Part shown: in pieces, positions 8,093 to 16,148 of the stretch | How the letters are laid out: every line of letters begins with the position of its first letter | Numbering within the stretch: position 1 is the first letter of the stretch | Origin: Lachnospiraceae bacterium | GTDB lineage: Bacteria > Bacillota > Clostridia > Lachnospirales > Lachnospiraceae | Reading direction: 5' to 3' | DNA: 35,470 nucleotides | Assembly: GCA_022510625.1 (NCBI GenBank) | Contig: JAFLTD010000025.1 | Span: 1 to 35,470 of the forward strand | The notes under the pieces: model-generated | Databases searched by the model: none | What the model was told of the DNA's origin: nothing | What the model saw: the letters and a program-made list of their open reading frames with translations, nothing else | Translations under genes and position numbers: made by a program

Positions 8093-9163
8093 ATGAATAG
8101 GAAGCGATATCAAAGAATCAGATACCTGTCAATATTAACAGCGGTAACGCTGGCTGTGTTTTCATTGTATCCCGTTAAGGCGTTTGCAGTAGAGACCATC
8201 ATGCTGCCGACACAGGTAGTAGGTGATGACGTAGTATCAATGGGCATTCCCATTGTAAGTGACAGTGAAACTTCTGTTTTTGATTTTATCCTTGACCCAC
8301 AGAGACTGCTTTATAGAACAGATGCAGTCCGCTATGGCGGCGGCGTAGTGGAAGAAGATGCCACACTGCTTTTTTATAACAAAGAAGGTGAGTATGATTT
8401 CTCACAACACAGCGATTGGTTGACTGTTACAAATCGGAGTACAGTGCCGGTTCGGGTGACAATTACGGCACGGGTTATGGATATTGGAGATATTAAGTTG
8501 GTTGAAAGTGCGGATTTTGCGGAAAGTACAGAACCCGATGTATATCTTGCAATAGTGGATGACCAGGGTAACATTCAGCCTTTATCTGCCGACGGGCAGG
8601 CATCTGTCAGTTTTGAGATGGATGCAGCACCGGAAAATACATATGTATTCAGGTTGGATGAAGAAACGCATACCTATCAGTACGGGATGAGCATGAACCC
8701 GAATAGGATTAATTTTGACACTTATTCTTTCGGACTGATCGGAGCATGTAATTCTGATGCAGAATGGCAGGATCTATCTGTGCATCCGATGATTACGGTC
8801 ACATGGTATGTTGAGCCGATTATACCCGAGGAGCAGGAAGAGGCGCCTGTTGAGGATGACAATATGAATAGTGAGAGTGATGCTCCGGATGATGATAAAT
8901 CAGTTGATGAGTCTACCAATAAAAACGTAGATGAAAAAATTGATAAGAGCGATGAGAACAATCAGCGCGATGAAAGCAATCAGGGTGACGGAAGCGGTCA
9001 AGGTGACGAAAGCAATCGGGAGGATGAAAGTAATCAGGGCGATGGAAGTAATCAGGACGACGAGAAGAATCAAGATGACGAGCGTGACCAAAATAATGAC
9101 AATATAGACGATACTCTTGAGAACGATAATGTGCAGAATGAGGATGTTGCAGACGGGGAGTAG
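8093..9163 (+). CDS. Secreted protein with beta-rich domain and acidic repeat tail (unrecognised)
   Basis: I do not recognise this 356-residue protein. Residues 1-32 are a signal peptide: a basic start (MNRKRYQRIR), a hydrophobic core and an AFA cleavage site. Residues about 35-245 look beta-rich and include LTVTNRSTVPVRVTITARV, a pattern seen in extracellular beta-sandwich domains. Residues about 250-356 are low-complexity Asp/Glu/Asn/Ser/Gln with hexapeptide repeats and no lysine-rich or hydrophobic membrane anchor. GGAGG lies 7 bases before the ATG. It is 13 bases after the epimerase gene and 1 base before the cytidylyltransferase gene, so it is firmly inside their operon. A surface or glycan-associated role is inferred from that position only. 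Confidence 0.7.
   Translation: MNRKRYQRIRYLSILTAVTLAVFSLYPVKAFAVETIMLPTQVVGDDVVSMGIPIVSDSETSVFDFILDPQRLLYRTDAVRYGGGVVEEDATLLFYNKEGEYDFSQHSDWLTVTNRSTVPVRVTITARVMDIGDIKLVESADFAESTEPDVYLAIVDDQGNIQPLSADGQASVSFEMDAAPENTYVFRLDEETHTYQYGMSMNPNRINFDTYSFGLIGACNSDAEWQDLSVHPMITVTWYVEPIIPEEQEEAPVEDDNMNSESDAPDDDKSVDESTNKNVDEKIDKSDENNQRDESNQGDGSGQGDESNREDESNQGDGSNQDDEKNQDDERDQNNDNIDDTLENDNVQNEDVADGE
8951..9094 (+). repeat. Eight 18-bp in-frame repeats coding for D-x-S-N-Q-x hexapeptides
   Basis: Starting at 8951 the sequence runs as eight imperfect 18-base units, each coding for six residues near the consensus D-(E/G)-(S/K/N)-N-(Q/R)-(G/D/E). Examples are DESNQG (twice), DGSNQD and DEKNQD. The units are in frame with the secreted protein and form its acidic tail. 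Such tracts can change copy number by slippage or recombination without breaking the frame. Confidence 0.85.
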
Positions 9164-9164
9164 A

Positions 9165-9863
9165 ATGAACATAGCACTTATTTTATCGGGCGGAACCGGT
9201 GCGAGACTGGGGTCTGATGTACCTAAGCAATATATAGAAGTATGCGGCAGCCCTGTTATTGCTTACTGTGTTAAGAGACTGTCTGAGCATCCCGGGATTG
9301 ATGCGATACAGATTGTGGCTGATTCTGCATGGCACGGAAGGATTGAAAATTGTCTGCTGACAGCTGATTCGGCTAATAAATTTAAGGGTTTCGCTGCTCC
9401 GGGTGCGAACAGGCAGCTTTCCATCTATAACGGTTTGGAAGCTATCAAGGCGTATGCGGATGACAAGGATTATGTATTGATTCATGATGCGGCTCGCCCG
9501 ATGTTATCGACACAGCAGATTACGGACTGCCTGGAAGCGGCAGTAGGACATGACGGTGTGCTTCCTGTTTTGCCGATGAAGGATACGGTTTATTCCAGCA
9601 TAGACGGGAAAAGAGTCACATCATTGTTAAGGCGGGAGGAGATCTATGCCGGACAGGCACCGGAGGTATTTTGCCTTGGGAAATATTATGAAGCGAACAG
9701 GAAATTATTGCCTGATGAGATATTGCGGGTTAACGGTTCAACCGAGCCTGCTATTTTGGCGGGTATGGACATAGCCATGATAAATGGAGATGAAAATAAT
9801 TTTAAGATAACGACCAAGCCGGACTTAGAGCGGTTTGAGCAGATTCTTCGGAATCAGGGGTAA
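9165..9863 (+). CDS. CDP-polyol-forming cytidylyltransferase, IspD/TarI family
   Basis: This 232-residue enzyme belongs to the IspD/TarI family, which couples CTP to a sugar-alcohol phosphate. The CTP loop is LILSGGTGARLGSDVPKQY, and IHDAARP and FKITTKPDL are also present. Two points favour a TarI-like role (CDP-ribitol synthesis) over the MEP pathway. The motif REEIYAGQAPEVF matches the MYQGQTPQ region of TarI better than the LWHALTPQ of IspD, and the gene sits in a glycan operon with an epimerase and a polyol-phosphate-type dehydrogenase. The start at 9165 follows ACGGGGAG. The nature of the pentitol (ribitol, arabinitol or xylitol) is not decidable here. Confidence 0.82.
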   Translation: MNIALILSGGTGARLGSDVPKQYIEVCGSPVIAYCVKRLSEHPGIDAIQIVADSAWHGRIENCLLTADSANKFKGFAAPGANRQLSIYNGLEAIKAYADDKDYVLIHDAARPMLSTQQITDCLEAAVGHDGVLPVLPMKDTVYSSIDGKRVTSLLRREEIYAGQAPEVFCLGKYYEANRKLLPDEILRVNGSTEPAILAGMDIAMINGDENNFKITTKPDLERFEQILRNQG

Positions 9864-9868
9864 TGAAG

Positions 9869-10948
9869 ATGAAAGCGTGGGTTTTGCATGGTATAAATGA
9901 TTTGCGATATGAGACGATTGCCGATCCCGTAATTTCCGCACGTGAAGTGCTGGTGTCTGTCAAAGCGGCAGGCATATGCGGTTCCGATATTCCGAGAATT
10001 TATCAGACGGGTGCGCATACTCATCCCTTGATTCCCGGCCATGAATTTGCCGGTGTTGTAACAGGGATTGGGGCAGAAGTTGATACGGCATGGATGGGAG
10101 CGCGAGTGGGAGTTTTTCCGCTGATACCATGTAAGGAATGTGCGCCGTGTAAGAAAAAGCAGTATGAGATGTGCAGAAACTACAGTTATCTCGGCTCACG
10201 CAGAGATGGCGGATTTGCGGAGTGTGTGGCTGTACCTGCCGACAATCTGATCAGACTGCCTGATAATGTTACCTATGAAGAAGCCGCGATGTTGGAGCCG
10301 ATGGCTGTGGCAGTTCATGCGATGAGGAAAGTGGCGCCATTGGAATCCGAACGCATTGCGATATGCGGGTTGGGAACAATCGGGCTGTTTTTACTTATGT
10401 TCCTGTTGGAATCGGGCAGAAAGAATATTCTGGCTATCGGTAACAAGGAATTTCAGAGACAGATGGCCGTCAAGCTGGGGTTGGCGGAGGAATGTTATTG
10501 TGACAGCAAATCGCAGGACGTGGATAAATGGCTGACAGAACGAACAGGCGGTTCCGGGACGGATGTATTTTTCGAGTGTGTCGGAAGAAACGAAACGATT
10601 ACTCAGGCGGTCAGGCTGACCGGGGCGGCAGGCAGAATCATGTTGGTGGGAAATCCTGCCACGGATATGAAGCTGGATAAAGAAGTGTACTGGAAGATTC
10701 TGCGTAATCAGCTGACCGTGATGGGAACATGGAATTCATCGTTTACGCATGACAGGGAAGATGACTGGCATTATGTACTGGATAGGCTGAAAGACAATCG
10801 CATTGCGCCTGCGGAGCTTATTACACACAGATTTGCTTTAACAGATCTGTACCGGGGATTTGAGGTCATGCGGGATAAGAGTGAAGAGTACGGGAAAATT
10901 ATGGGCATAAACCCGCACACAACCATGAATGGCAAAAATATCTCCTAA
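9869..10948 (+). CDS. Zinc-dependent medium-chain dehydrogenase, GatD/TarJ-like polyol-phosphate dehydrogenase
   Basis: This 359-residue medium-chain dehydrogenase/reductase probably reduces a ketose phosphate to a polyol phosphate. Zinc ligands are visible: catalytic Cys37 (GICGSD), His58-Glu59 (PGHEF) and Glu143 (MLEP), and structural cysteines at about 88, 91, 94 and 102. GLGTIG is the cofactor-binding loop. GSRRDGGFAE and KILRNQLTVMGTW recall galactitol-1-phosphate dehydrogenase. With the cytidylyltransferase just upstream it forms a TarI/TarJ-like pair. I prefer the ATG at 9869 because GGGG lies 8 bases upstream; an in-frame ATG at 9863 overlaps the upstream stop. The stop codon overlaps that of the convergent antiporter gene. 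Confidence 0.82.
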   Translation: MKAWVLHGINDLRYETIADPVISAREVLVSVKAAGICGSDIPRIYQTGAHTHPLIPGHEFAGVVTGIGAEVDTAWMGARVGVFPLIPCKECAPCKKKQYEMCRNYSYLGSRRDGGFAECVAVPADNLIRLPDNVTYEEAAMLEPMAVAVHAMRKVAPLESERIAICGLGTIGLFLLMFLLESGRKNILAIGNKEFQRQMAVKLGLAEECYCDSKSQDVDKWLTERTGGSGTDVFFECVGRNETITQAVRLTGAAGRIMLVGNPATDMKLDKEVYWKILRNQLTVMGTWNSSFTHDREDDWHYVLDRLKDNRIAPAELITHRFALTDLYRGFEVMRDKSEEYGKIMGINPHTTMNGKNIS

Positions 10949-13119
10949 AATATATCCATCACAAACAAATATCCAATCATAGCCAACAGCCCGACGCAGA
11001 ACAGGAGCAGTCCGAAGGACATGCTGCGTGCGATCATCGTGCTGTTCTCGAACCATTCTTCATGGAACATCGCAAATCTATGATCATAATCCACATTCCT
11101 CGGACGCTTTCTGAGGAATGTTTTATTGGCAATCTTCTGGAAAAATCCTACAATGCACGCGCACATATGCGTGAACGGTGTTCCCTCCGGGAGTTCCTGA
11201 GGCAGCTTGCTGTCCCTAAATATTGTCTTTCGCAAGAATACGACAACCGCATCCACGAGGCTGTCCAACACGCGGCAGATAACGCCGAACAGGAAAGGCA
11301 GAATGTTAAGCAGTATCGGGCGGTAAAGATAGTTCTCCAAATCGAAATACCGATACCAGCGATTCACATATTTCCCATCTTTGATGATCCACAGTCTGAC
11401 AATCGCGAAATAGACGAGCGCACCTATTGCCAGTGAGATGGCAGCGCCTTTTAAATTAGTCAGGGAGAAATAGGCAACAGCCTCTCCCGTGTGCTCCGTA
11501 TTCATGAAATTCTGACCTATATCGGCAAGCCCGTCCATCACGACATGAGGAAGCAAGCCCATCACAGGCAGCAGCGTAGCGCTCAGGGTCAGAGCGAAAG
11601 CGCCGACCTTATTCATATATTTTCCATTCATCCCATCAAATTTTTCCTGTACCGATTCATCCGTATTTTTCTCGACAAAGATTGCCACATATAGCTTCGT
11701 CATGTAAGCGATCGTCAGTCCGCCGCTAATGAGAAATGCACATTCGATTCCGCGAAGCATGCCGGAACTGAATGGGCCAAATCCTCCCGGAACAACGGCA
11801 CTGACATACTCCGTCATACTCACGTATTCAATATATTCCACAATGCTTTCGTGAATCAGGGTCTTGCTGATGTAGCCGTTCCAGAGAGGGATGCCGCCGA
11901 TGCCGAGGGAACCCATCAGGAAAATGTAATTGAGCAGTGGTTTCCCATGTCCGAAGCCGCGGATGTCATTGATGTCCAGCTTGTGGACGTTCATGTAGAT
12001 CACGCCTGCTGCCATAAAGAGCGCCAGCTTGATCAGGGAATGATTGACCATGTGAAGCATACTGCCGCGCACTGCCAACAGATTACCTTCGCTGCCGGGG
12101 AATATACTTTCTCCGCTGCCGGGGAAATACAGCAGACCTGACAATCCGACGCCCACCAGAATGAAACCGATCTGGGAGACGGAGGAACATGCGAGGGTTC
12201 TCTTAAGGTCAACGGAGAACAGCGCCAACAGGGCACCGATTACCATAGTGCATACGCCGAGGATCAGAATCATACTGCCCCACATCATATCGCCCAGGAA
12301 AAGATAGGATGTCAGAATCAATATACCGTACATACCCGCCTTGGTCAGAATACCTGACAGCAAGGCTGAAGCCGGAGCGGGAGCTACGGGATGCGCTTTC
12401 GGAAGCCATATGTGAAGCGGAAATGCACCCGCCTTGGCGCCGAAACCGAACAGCATACACAGACCTGCGATTTCAACCTGTGTGCGCCCGGTGCTCAGAT
12501 AGCCGAACAGGCCGTATCCGCTCCTGCGATCGACCAGATCATTGAAGAATAATGTTCCTGTCACATCGTACAACAGGAAAATACCCATCAACATCACGAG
12601 ACCGCCGATCACCGCCACGGCAAGATAAGTTGCTGCTGCACGCATGGACTCTTGTTTCTCGTCATGGGCAACCCACACATAGGAAGTGAATGACATGATC
12701 TCGAAGAAGATAAATGTTGTATAGAAATCGGCGGAGAGGAATACACCCTCAGTCGCGCCGAGAGTCAGCAGCAGGAACAGATAGTATCTGTTGCGGTTGC
12801 GATAATGTGCAAAATATTCCTCGGAGAACAAGGTGCTCGTAAACCACATAAATGCGGCGATCATACCGTACATAGCGCGAAATCCGTCCGCTGTGAAGTG
12901 CAGACCCATGCCGCAGACATAGGGAATCTCTATGATTAACGTTTGGGCGGAATTTGCAGTCAATATCTTTACAAAAAGAGAAAGGGCAAATATAAAGGTC
13001 AGGCCGGTCACAAGCTGTGCAAAATAGTTGCGGATGCTTTTGCTGAACCGTCCTGTAATATAGCTTGCTATGGCGGCTGCCATCGGCATAAATACAAGAG
13101 AGCATATCAATATATTCAT
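10945..13119 (-). CDS. Large antiporter-like subunit (NuoL/MrpA/HyfB type)
   Basis: This 724-residue, multi-helix membrane protein belongs to the proton-conducting transporter family. It shows the conserved pump residues: Glu in TFIFFEIMSF, Lys in FGAKAGAFPLHIWLPKAHP, Lys in GILTKAGMYG, the NHSLIKLALF lysine and the GYISK lysine. After the 14-helix core it continues for about 230 residues with further helices and a positively charged stretch, like the longer NuoL/HyfB/MrpA subunits. It lacks the DUF4040 and MnhB-like domains that classical MrpA carries at its C-terminus; those are separate genes here. It is the last gene of the operon, 51 bases after the preceding D paralogue. Confidence 0.85.
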   Translation of the reverse strand: MNILICSLVFMPMAAAIASYITGRFSKSIRNYFAQLVTGLTFIFALSLFVKILTANSAQTLIIEIPYVCGMGLHFTADGFRAMYGMIAAFMWFTSTLFSEEYFAHYRNRNRYYLFLLLTLGATEGVFLSADFYTTFIFFEIMSFTSYVWVAHDEKQESMRAAATYLAVAVIGGLVMLMGIFLLYDVTGTLFFNDLVDRRSGYGLFGYLSTGRTQVEIAGLCMLFGFGAKAGAFPLHIWLPKAHPVAPAPASALLSGILTKAGMYGILILTSYLFLGDMMWGSMILILGVCTMVIGALLALFSVDLKRTLACSSVSQIGFILVGVGLSGLLYFPGSGESIFPGSEGNLLAVRGSMLHMVNHSLIKLALFMAAGVIYMNVHKLDINDIRGFGHGKPLLNYIFLMGSLGIGGIPLWNGYISKTLIHESIVEYIEYVSMTEYVSAVVPGGFGPFSSGMLRGIECAFLISGGLTIAYMTKLYVAIFVEKNTDESVQEKFDGMNGKYMNKVGAFALTLSATLLPVMGLLPHVVMDGLADIGQNFMNTEHTGEAVAYFSLTNLKGAAISLAIGALVYFAIVRLWIIKDGKYVNRWYRYFDLENYLYRPILLNILPFLFGVICRVLDSLVDAVVVFLRKTIFRDSKLPQELPEGTPFTHMCACIVGFFQKIANKTFLRKRPRNVDYDHRFAMFHEEWFENSTMIARSMSFGLLLFCVGLLAMIGYLFVMDIF

Positions 13120-13170
13120 AGAGTTAACGCCTTGCCTTTCCGGTCAGGATGATATACCTGACTCAATATA

Positions 13171-14631
13171 TCAAACTAAACCTACAGCGACATTGTAGAA
13201 GAAGTCTGTAAACGGCTGGGAGTAAATCCCAAACAATATGATGAACAGCGTAAATACAAACAACGGTATAAGCATTTTCCAATTCGGATCTTTAATTCCT
13301 TCAAGGGCACTGTAGGAAACTTTGACGGGGAAGAAAGCGCGCACAACGATCGTCAGCATATAGATGGCGGTTAAAAGTGCAGACACCAGCAGGCAGGCGA
13401 TTCCGTAGTATGCAACCACATTGCCGCTCTTCACCGCTGCCGTGGCAAGATTCCATTTGCTGATAAATCCTGCCAATCCCGGCACACCCATCAGAGCAAA
13501 AGCCGATACGGTAAAGATACCGAAGGTACAAGGCATTTTATAACCCATGCCATCCAGCTCGTGCACATAATTCCGTTCGGACTGGTGTATGATGGCACCC
13601 GCACAGAAGAAGGAAGATATTTTCATCACTGCGTGGAACACCAGATGACAGAGTGCAGCGGCAAGACCGAGAGGCGTCATGATTACCGCACCAAACAGGA
13701 TATAGGACAGGTTGCTGATGGTAGAGTAAGCCAGTCTTCTTTTAATGTGTGTCTCTTTTACCGCACGGCTGCAGCCGTAAACGATTGTGAACATGACTAT
13801 TAACATTACGACAGTCTGTGCCCATGTACCCCTCAGAAATCTTGTGCCGAAGCTGTAGTAAGTCAGCCGTATGATGGCAAAAGCACCGGATTTGACGACG
13901 GCAACGGCATGCAGGAGCGCCGTGACAGGAGTGGGTGCCACACCCGCCTGCGGCAGCCACGAGTTAAAAGGGCAAATTGCCGCTTTGACGCCGAAACCGA
14001 GAAAAGCCATCACATAGATGAATAGGAGCACGTTGGTCCGATCGCCGATCTTGGCAAGATCCAGAACGCCGCCCAATATAAAGTCGGTGGTCTCTCCGTA
14101 AATGATAATGATGATCAGACCGATAAAGGCGAACGCCGCACCGCCCAACGAATAATATAAGTATTTGCGGCTCGCAAGAACCGCTTCCCGCGTCAGCGTG
14201 TGCATGACAAGCGGCACGGTGACAAGCGTCAGCAGTTCATAGAAGAAATACATAGTCAGCAGGTTCGCGGCGAGCGCGATGCCGAGTGTGACACCGTAGG
14301 TCATGGTATAGAACAGAAAGAATACTTTCTCATGTTCCTCTTTCGTCATATATTCAAATGCGTACAGTGTGGCAAAAGGCCACAGCGCAGACACCAGACC
14401 GGCGAAGACCATTCCCAGTCCGTCCACCCGGAAGGTGACAGACAGATTACCTGTAAAATGTGCCAGCAGGAAAGTGCTGCTGGAATGATGCAGCAGCAAA
14501 TACCACACCAGAATACTGTTCAATATGACCGCGCACTCCAGAAAGATTTCCCAGTGGCTTCTCTTGCGGAAGGGAAGCATTACAGAGAGAATTGCCGCTA
14601 TAAAAGGAATTAAAATCACTGATATAATCAT
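13171..14631 (-). CDS. MrpD-like antiporter subunit (third copy)
   Basis: This 486-residue polytopic membrane protein is of the NuoM/NuoN/MrpD type. Key sites are FFYELLTL (membrane Glu), FGVKAAICPFNSWLPQA (Lys), HAVAVVKSGAFA (Lys), HAVMKISSFFCAG (Lys) and GFISKWNLA (Lys near the exit channel). I place the start at 14631 because it gives a 4-base ATGA overlap with the upstream gene and has GAGGAAG just before it. A frame extending to 14658 would lie inside the upstream gene. It follows a second D paralogue, which suggests translational coupling and assembly into one complex. Which ion it moves cannot be told from sequence. Confidence 0.87.
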   Translation of the reverse strand: MIISVILIPFIAAILSVMLPFRKRSHWEIFLECAVILNSILVWYLLLHHSSSTFLLAHFTGNLSVTFRVDGLGMVFAGLVSALWPFATLYAFEYMTKEEHEKVFFLFYTMTYGVTLGIALAANLLTMYFFYELLTLVTVPLVMHTLTREAVLASRKYLYYSLGGAAFAFIGLIIIIIYGETTDFILGGVLDLAKIGDRTNVLLFIYVMAFLGFGVKAAICPFNSWLPQAGVAPTPVTALLHAVAVVKSGAFAIIRLTYYSFGTRFLRGTWAQTVVMLIVMFTIVYGCSRAVKETHIKRRLAYSTISNLSYILFGAVIMTPLGLAAALCHLVFHAVMKISSFFCAGAIIHQSERNYVHELDGMGYKMPCTFGIFTVSAFALMGVPGLAGFISKWNLATAAVKSGNVVAYYGIACLLVSALLTAIYMLTIVVRAFFPVKVSYSALEGIKDPNWKMLIPLFVFTLFIILFGIYSQPFTDFFYNVAVGLV

Positions 14632-16136
14632 ATCTTCCTCCCCAAATTCATCAGCCAATCAACAAGTTGTGTAGGAACCAAACCCACCAAAAGCGACAAT
14701 AATGTCATAATTATGATCGGTATCGTCATGAAGAGTGAGGGTTCCCGATTTCTCAATTTACTGTAGTCATAGTCCGCACCCGGAAGAAAGCCCAGGACCA
14801 TCAGAGGAAGCAGATAACCGGCAGTCAGCAGTGCGCTGACAAGCAGGATGACAGGACCCAGCCAACGAAATACGGGAATATCGGTCGCCAGGCTGCCTGT
14901 TGCCAGATACCATTTGCTGACGAAACCGCCCGTGGGCGGAATTCCGATCAGTCCCAAGGACACGATCGTGTAACACCACATGGTAACAGGCATCTCTTTG
15001 CCGATGCCGCGAAGCTCGTCCACCCGTGTCTTGCCGGTCATGTGTATGATTGCACCGGCACAGAGGAACAAGGTTGCCTTGATCAGACCGTGGGCAAGCA
15101 CATGCAGCAGTGAACCGGTCACAGTTTCCGTGCTCATCACTGCCAGACCGAACAGTATATAGGAAAGCTGACTCACCGTGGAGTAAGCTAATCTTTTCTT
15201 GAGTACCGGTTCTCTGTAGGCAAGCATGGAGCCCATAAACACAGTGACCAATGTCAGTACAAGCCATACAGTCTGCACCCATGTGCCCTGTAGAAACGCA
15301 GAGCCGAAAATGTAGTATACGACGCGGATCAATGCCAGCACACCTGCTTTGACGATCACAGCGGAAAGTACGGCCGAAGCCGGAGCCGGAGCCACCGGAT
15401 GGGCGGCAGGCAGCCAGGCGTGCATCGGGAACATCCCCGCTTTGACACCGAATCCCAGAATCATGACGAGCGCTGTAATCAACAGGAGTCCCGTGTTGGA
15501 GTCGGAAGCGCTGTTTAACACACCGCCCGCGGTAAAGGTGATAGTATTGCTGTTCTGACAGATAAAGTAAATGCCAAACAGCGCCATGTATGCACCGCAC
15601 AGCGAGTAGAACAAATATTTCAATCCCGCCATAATTGCCTCGTGGCCGCCGTTATGCAGTACAAGGGGCATGGAGGAAAGTGTCAGTATCTCAAAGAAAA
15701 GATAAAATGTAATGAGGTTTCCCGCAAAACACAGCGCATTCAGTACGCCGAACACAATCAGGTAGAATCCGTAATAACGTTTCTCATGTGTCTCTTGGTT
15801 CAGGTAGATACGGTTATAACGTGCCTCCGCTGTATTGGGGTCCATGTACTCGAAGGAAAAGAAACCCGCGCAGAGAAAAACAACCACAGTCACCGCTGAG
15901 AACAGAATGCTCATCTCATCAATTGCAAAGACAATCGACAGCGTATCTGTCAGCGGAAATAACGTAAAAGATGTCCCATATGCAGTCGCAAGTGCGGCGA
16001 CGACCAGAGCACCGGTCAGAACAAAAGCGATACCGGCAGTCACAAGCAGATGTTTTCTGTTCAAATGCTCTTTTCTTACCAGAAGGTAAAGACCGATCAG
16101 GATCGGTGCCAATATGGATAAAAGCATGAGATACAT
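14628..16136 (-). CDS. MrpD-like antiporter subunit (second copy)
   Basis: This 502-residue polytopic membrane protein carries the proton-conducting transporter signatures. These are FYLFFEILTLSSMPLV (Glu), FGVKAGMFPMHAWLPAAHP (Lys), SAVIVKAGVLALIR (Lys), LKKRLAYSTVSQLSYILFG, HGLIKATLFLCAG (Lys) and GGFVSKWYLA (Lys). It has the strongest ribosome site of the operon (GGGAGGTGA, 7 bases before ATG). It lies 12 bases after the first D paralogue and overlaps the third by 4 bases. It resembles MrpD/MbhH most closely among the three copies in length and motifs, but I cannot rank them without an alignment. Confidence 0.87.
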   Translation of the reverse strand: MYLMLLSILAPILIGLYLLVRKEHLNRKHLLVTAGIAFVLTGALVVAALATAYGTSFTLFPLTDTLSIVFAIDEMSILFSAVTVVVFLCAGFFSFEYMDPNTAEARYNRIYLNQETHEKRYYGFYLIVFGVLNALCFAGNLITFYLFFEILTLSSMPLVLHNGGHEAIMAGLKYLFYSLCGAYMALFGIYFICQNSNTITFTAGGVLNSASDSNTGLLLITALVMILGFGVKAGMFPMHAWLPAAHPVAPAPASAVLSAVIVKAGVLALIRVVYYIFGSAFLQGTWVQTVWLVLTLVTVFMGSMLAYREPVLKKRLAYSTVSQLSYILFGLAVMSTETVTGSLLHVLAHGLIKATLFLCAGAIIHMTGKTRVDELRGIGKEMPVTMWCYTIVSLGLIGIPPTGGFVSKWYLATGSLATDIPVFRWLGPVILLVSALLTAGYLLPLMVLGFLPGADYDYSKLRNREPSLFMTIPIIIMTLLSLLVGLVPTQLVDWLMNLGRKI

Positions 16137-16148
16137 GTCGTCACCTCC

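Noticed and set aside
8951-9094. CRISPR-like array
   Set aside because: The 18-base units are contiguous, in frame and without spacers; they are coding repeats.
8900-9172. Minus-strand hydrophobic open frame opposite the acidic repeats
   Set aside because: It is the mirror of the Asp/Asn-rich repeat codons (GAY/AAY read backwards give Ile/Val/Leu), with no ribosome site; a shadow.
9165-9863. Housekeeping IspD of the MEP isoprenoid pathway
   Set aside because: The family matches, but the IYAGQAPE motif and the operon with an epimerase and polyol-phosphate-type dehydrogenase favour a TarI-like role. Not fully excluded.
14767-15600. Minus-strand 277-codon frame within the second MrpD-like gene
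   Set aside because: It is an out-of-frame shadow of a clearly conserved membrane protein gene, rich in Arg, Cys and His, with no family features.
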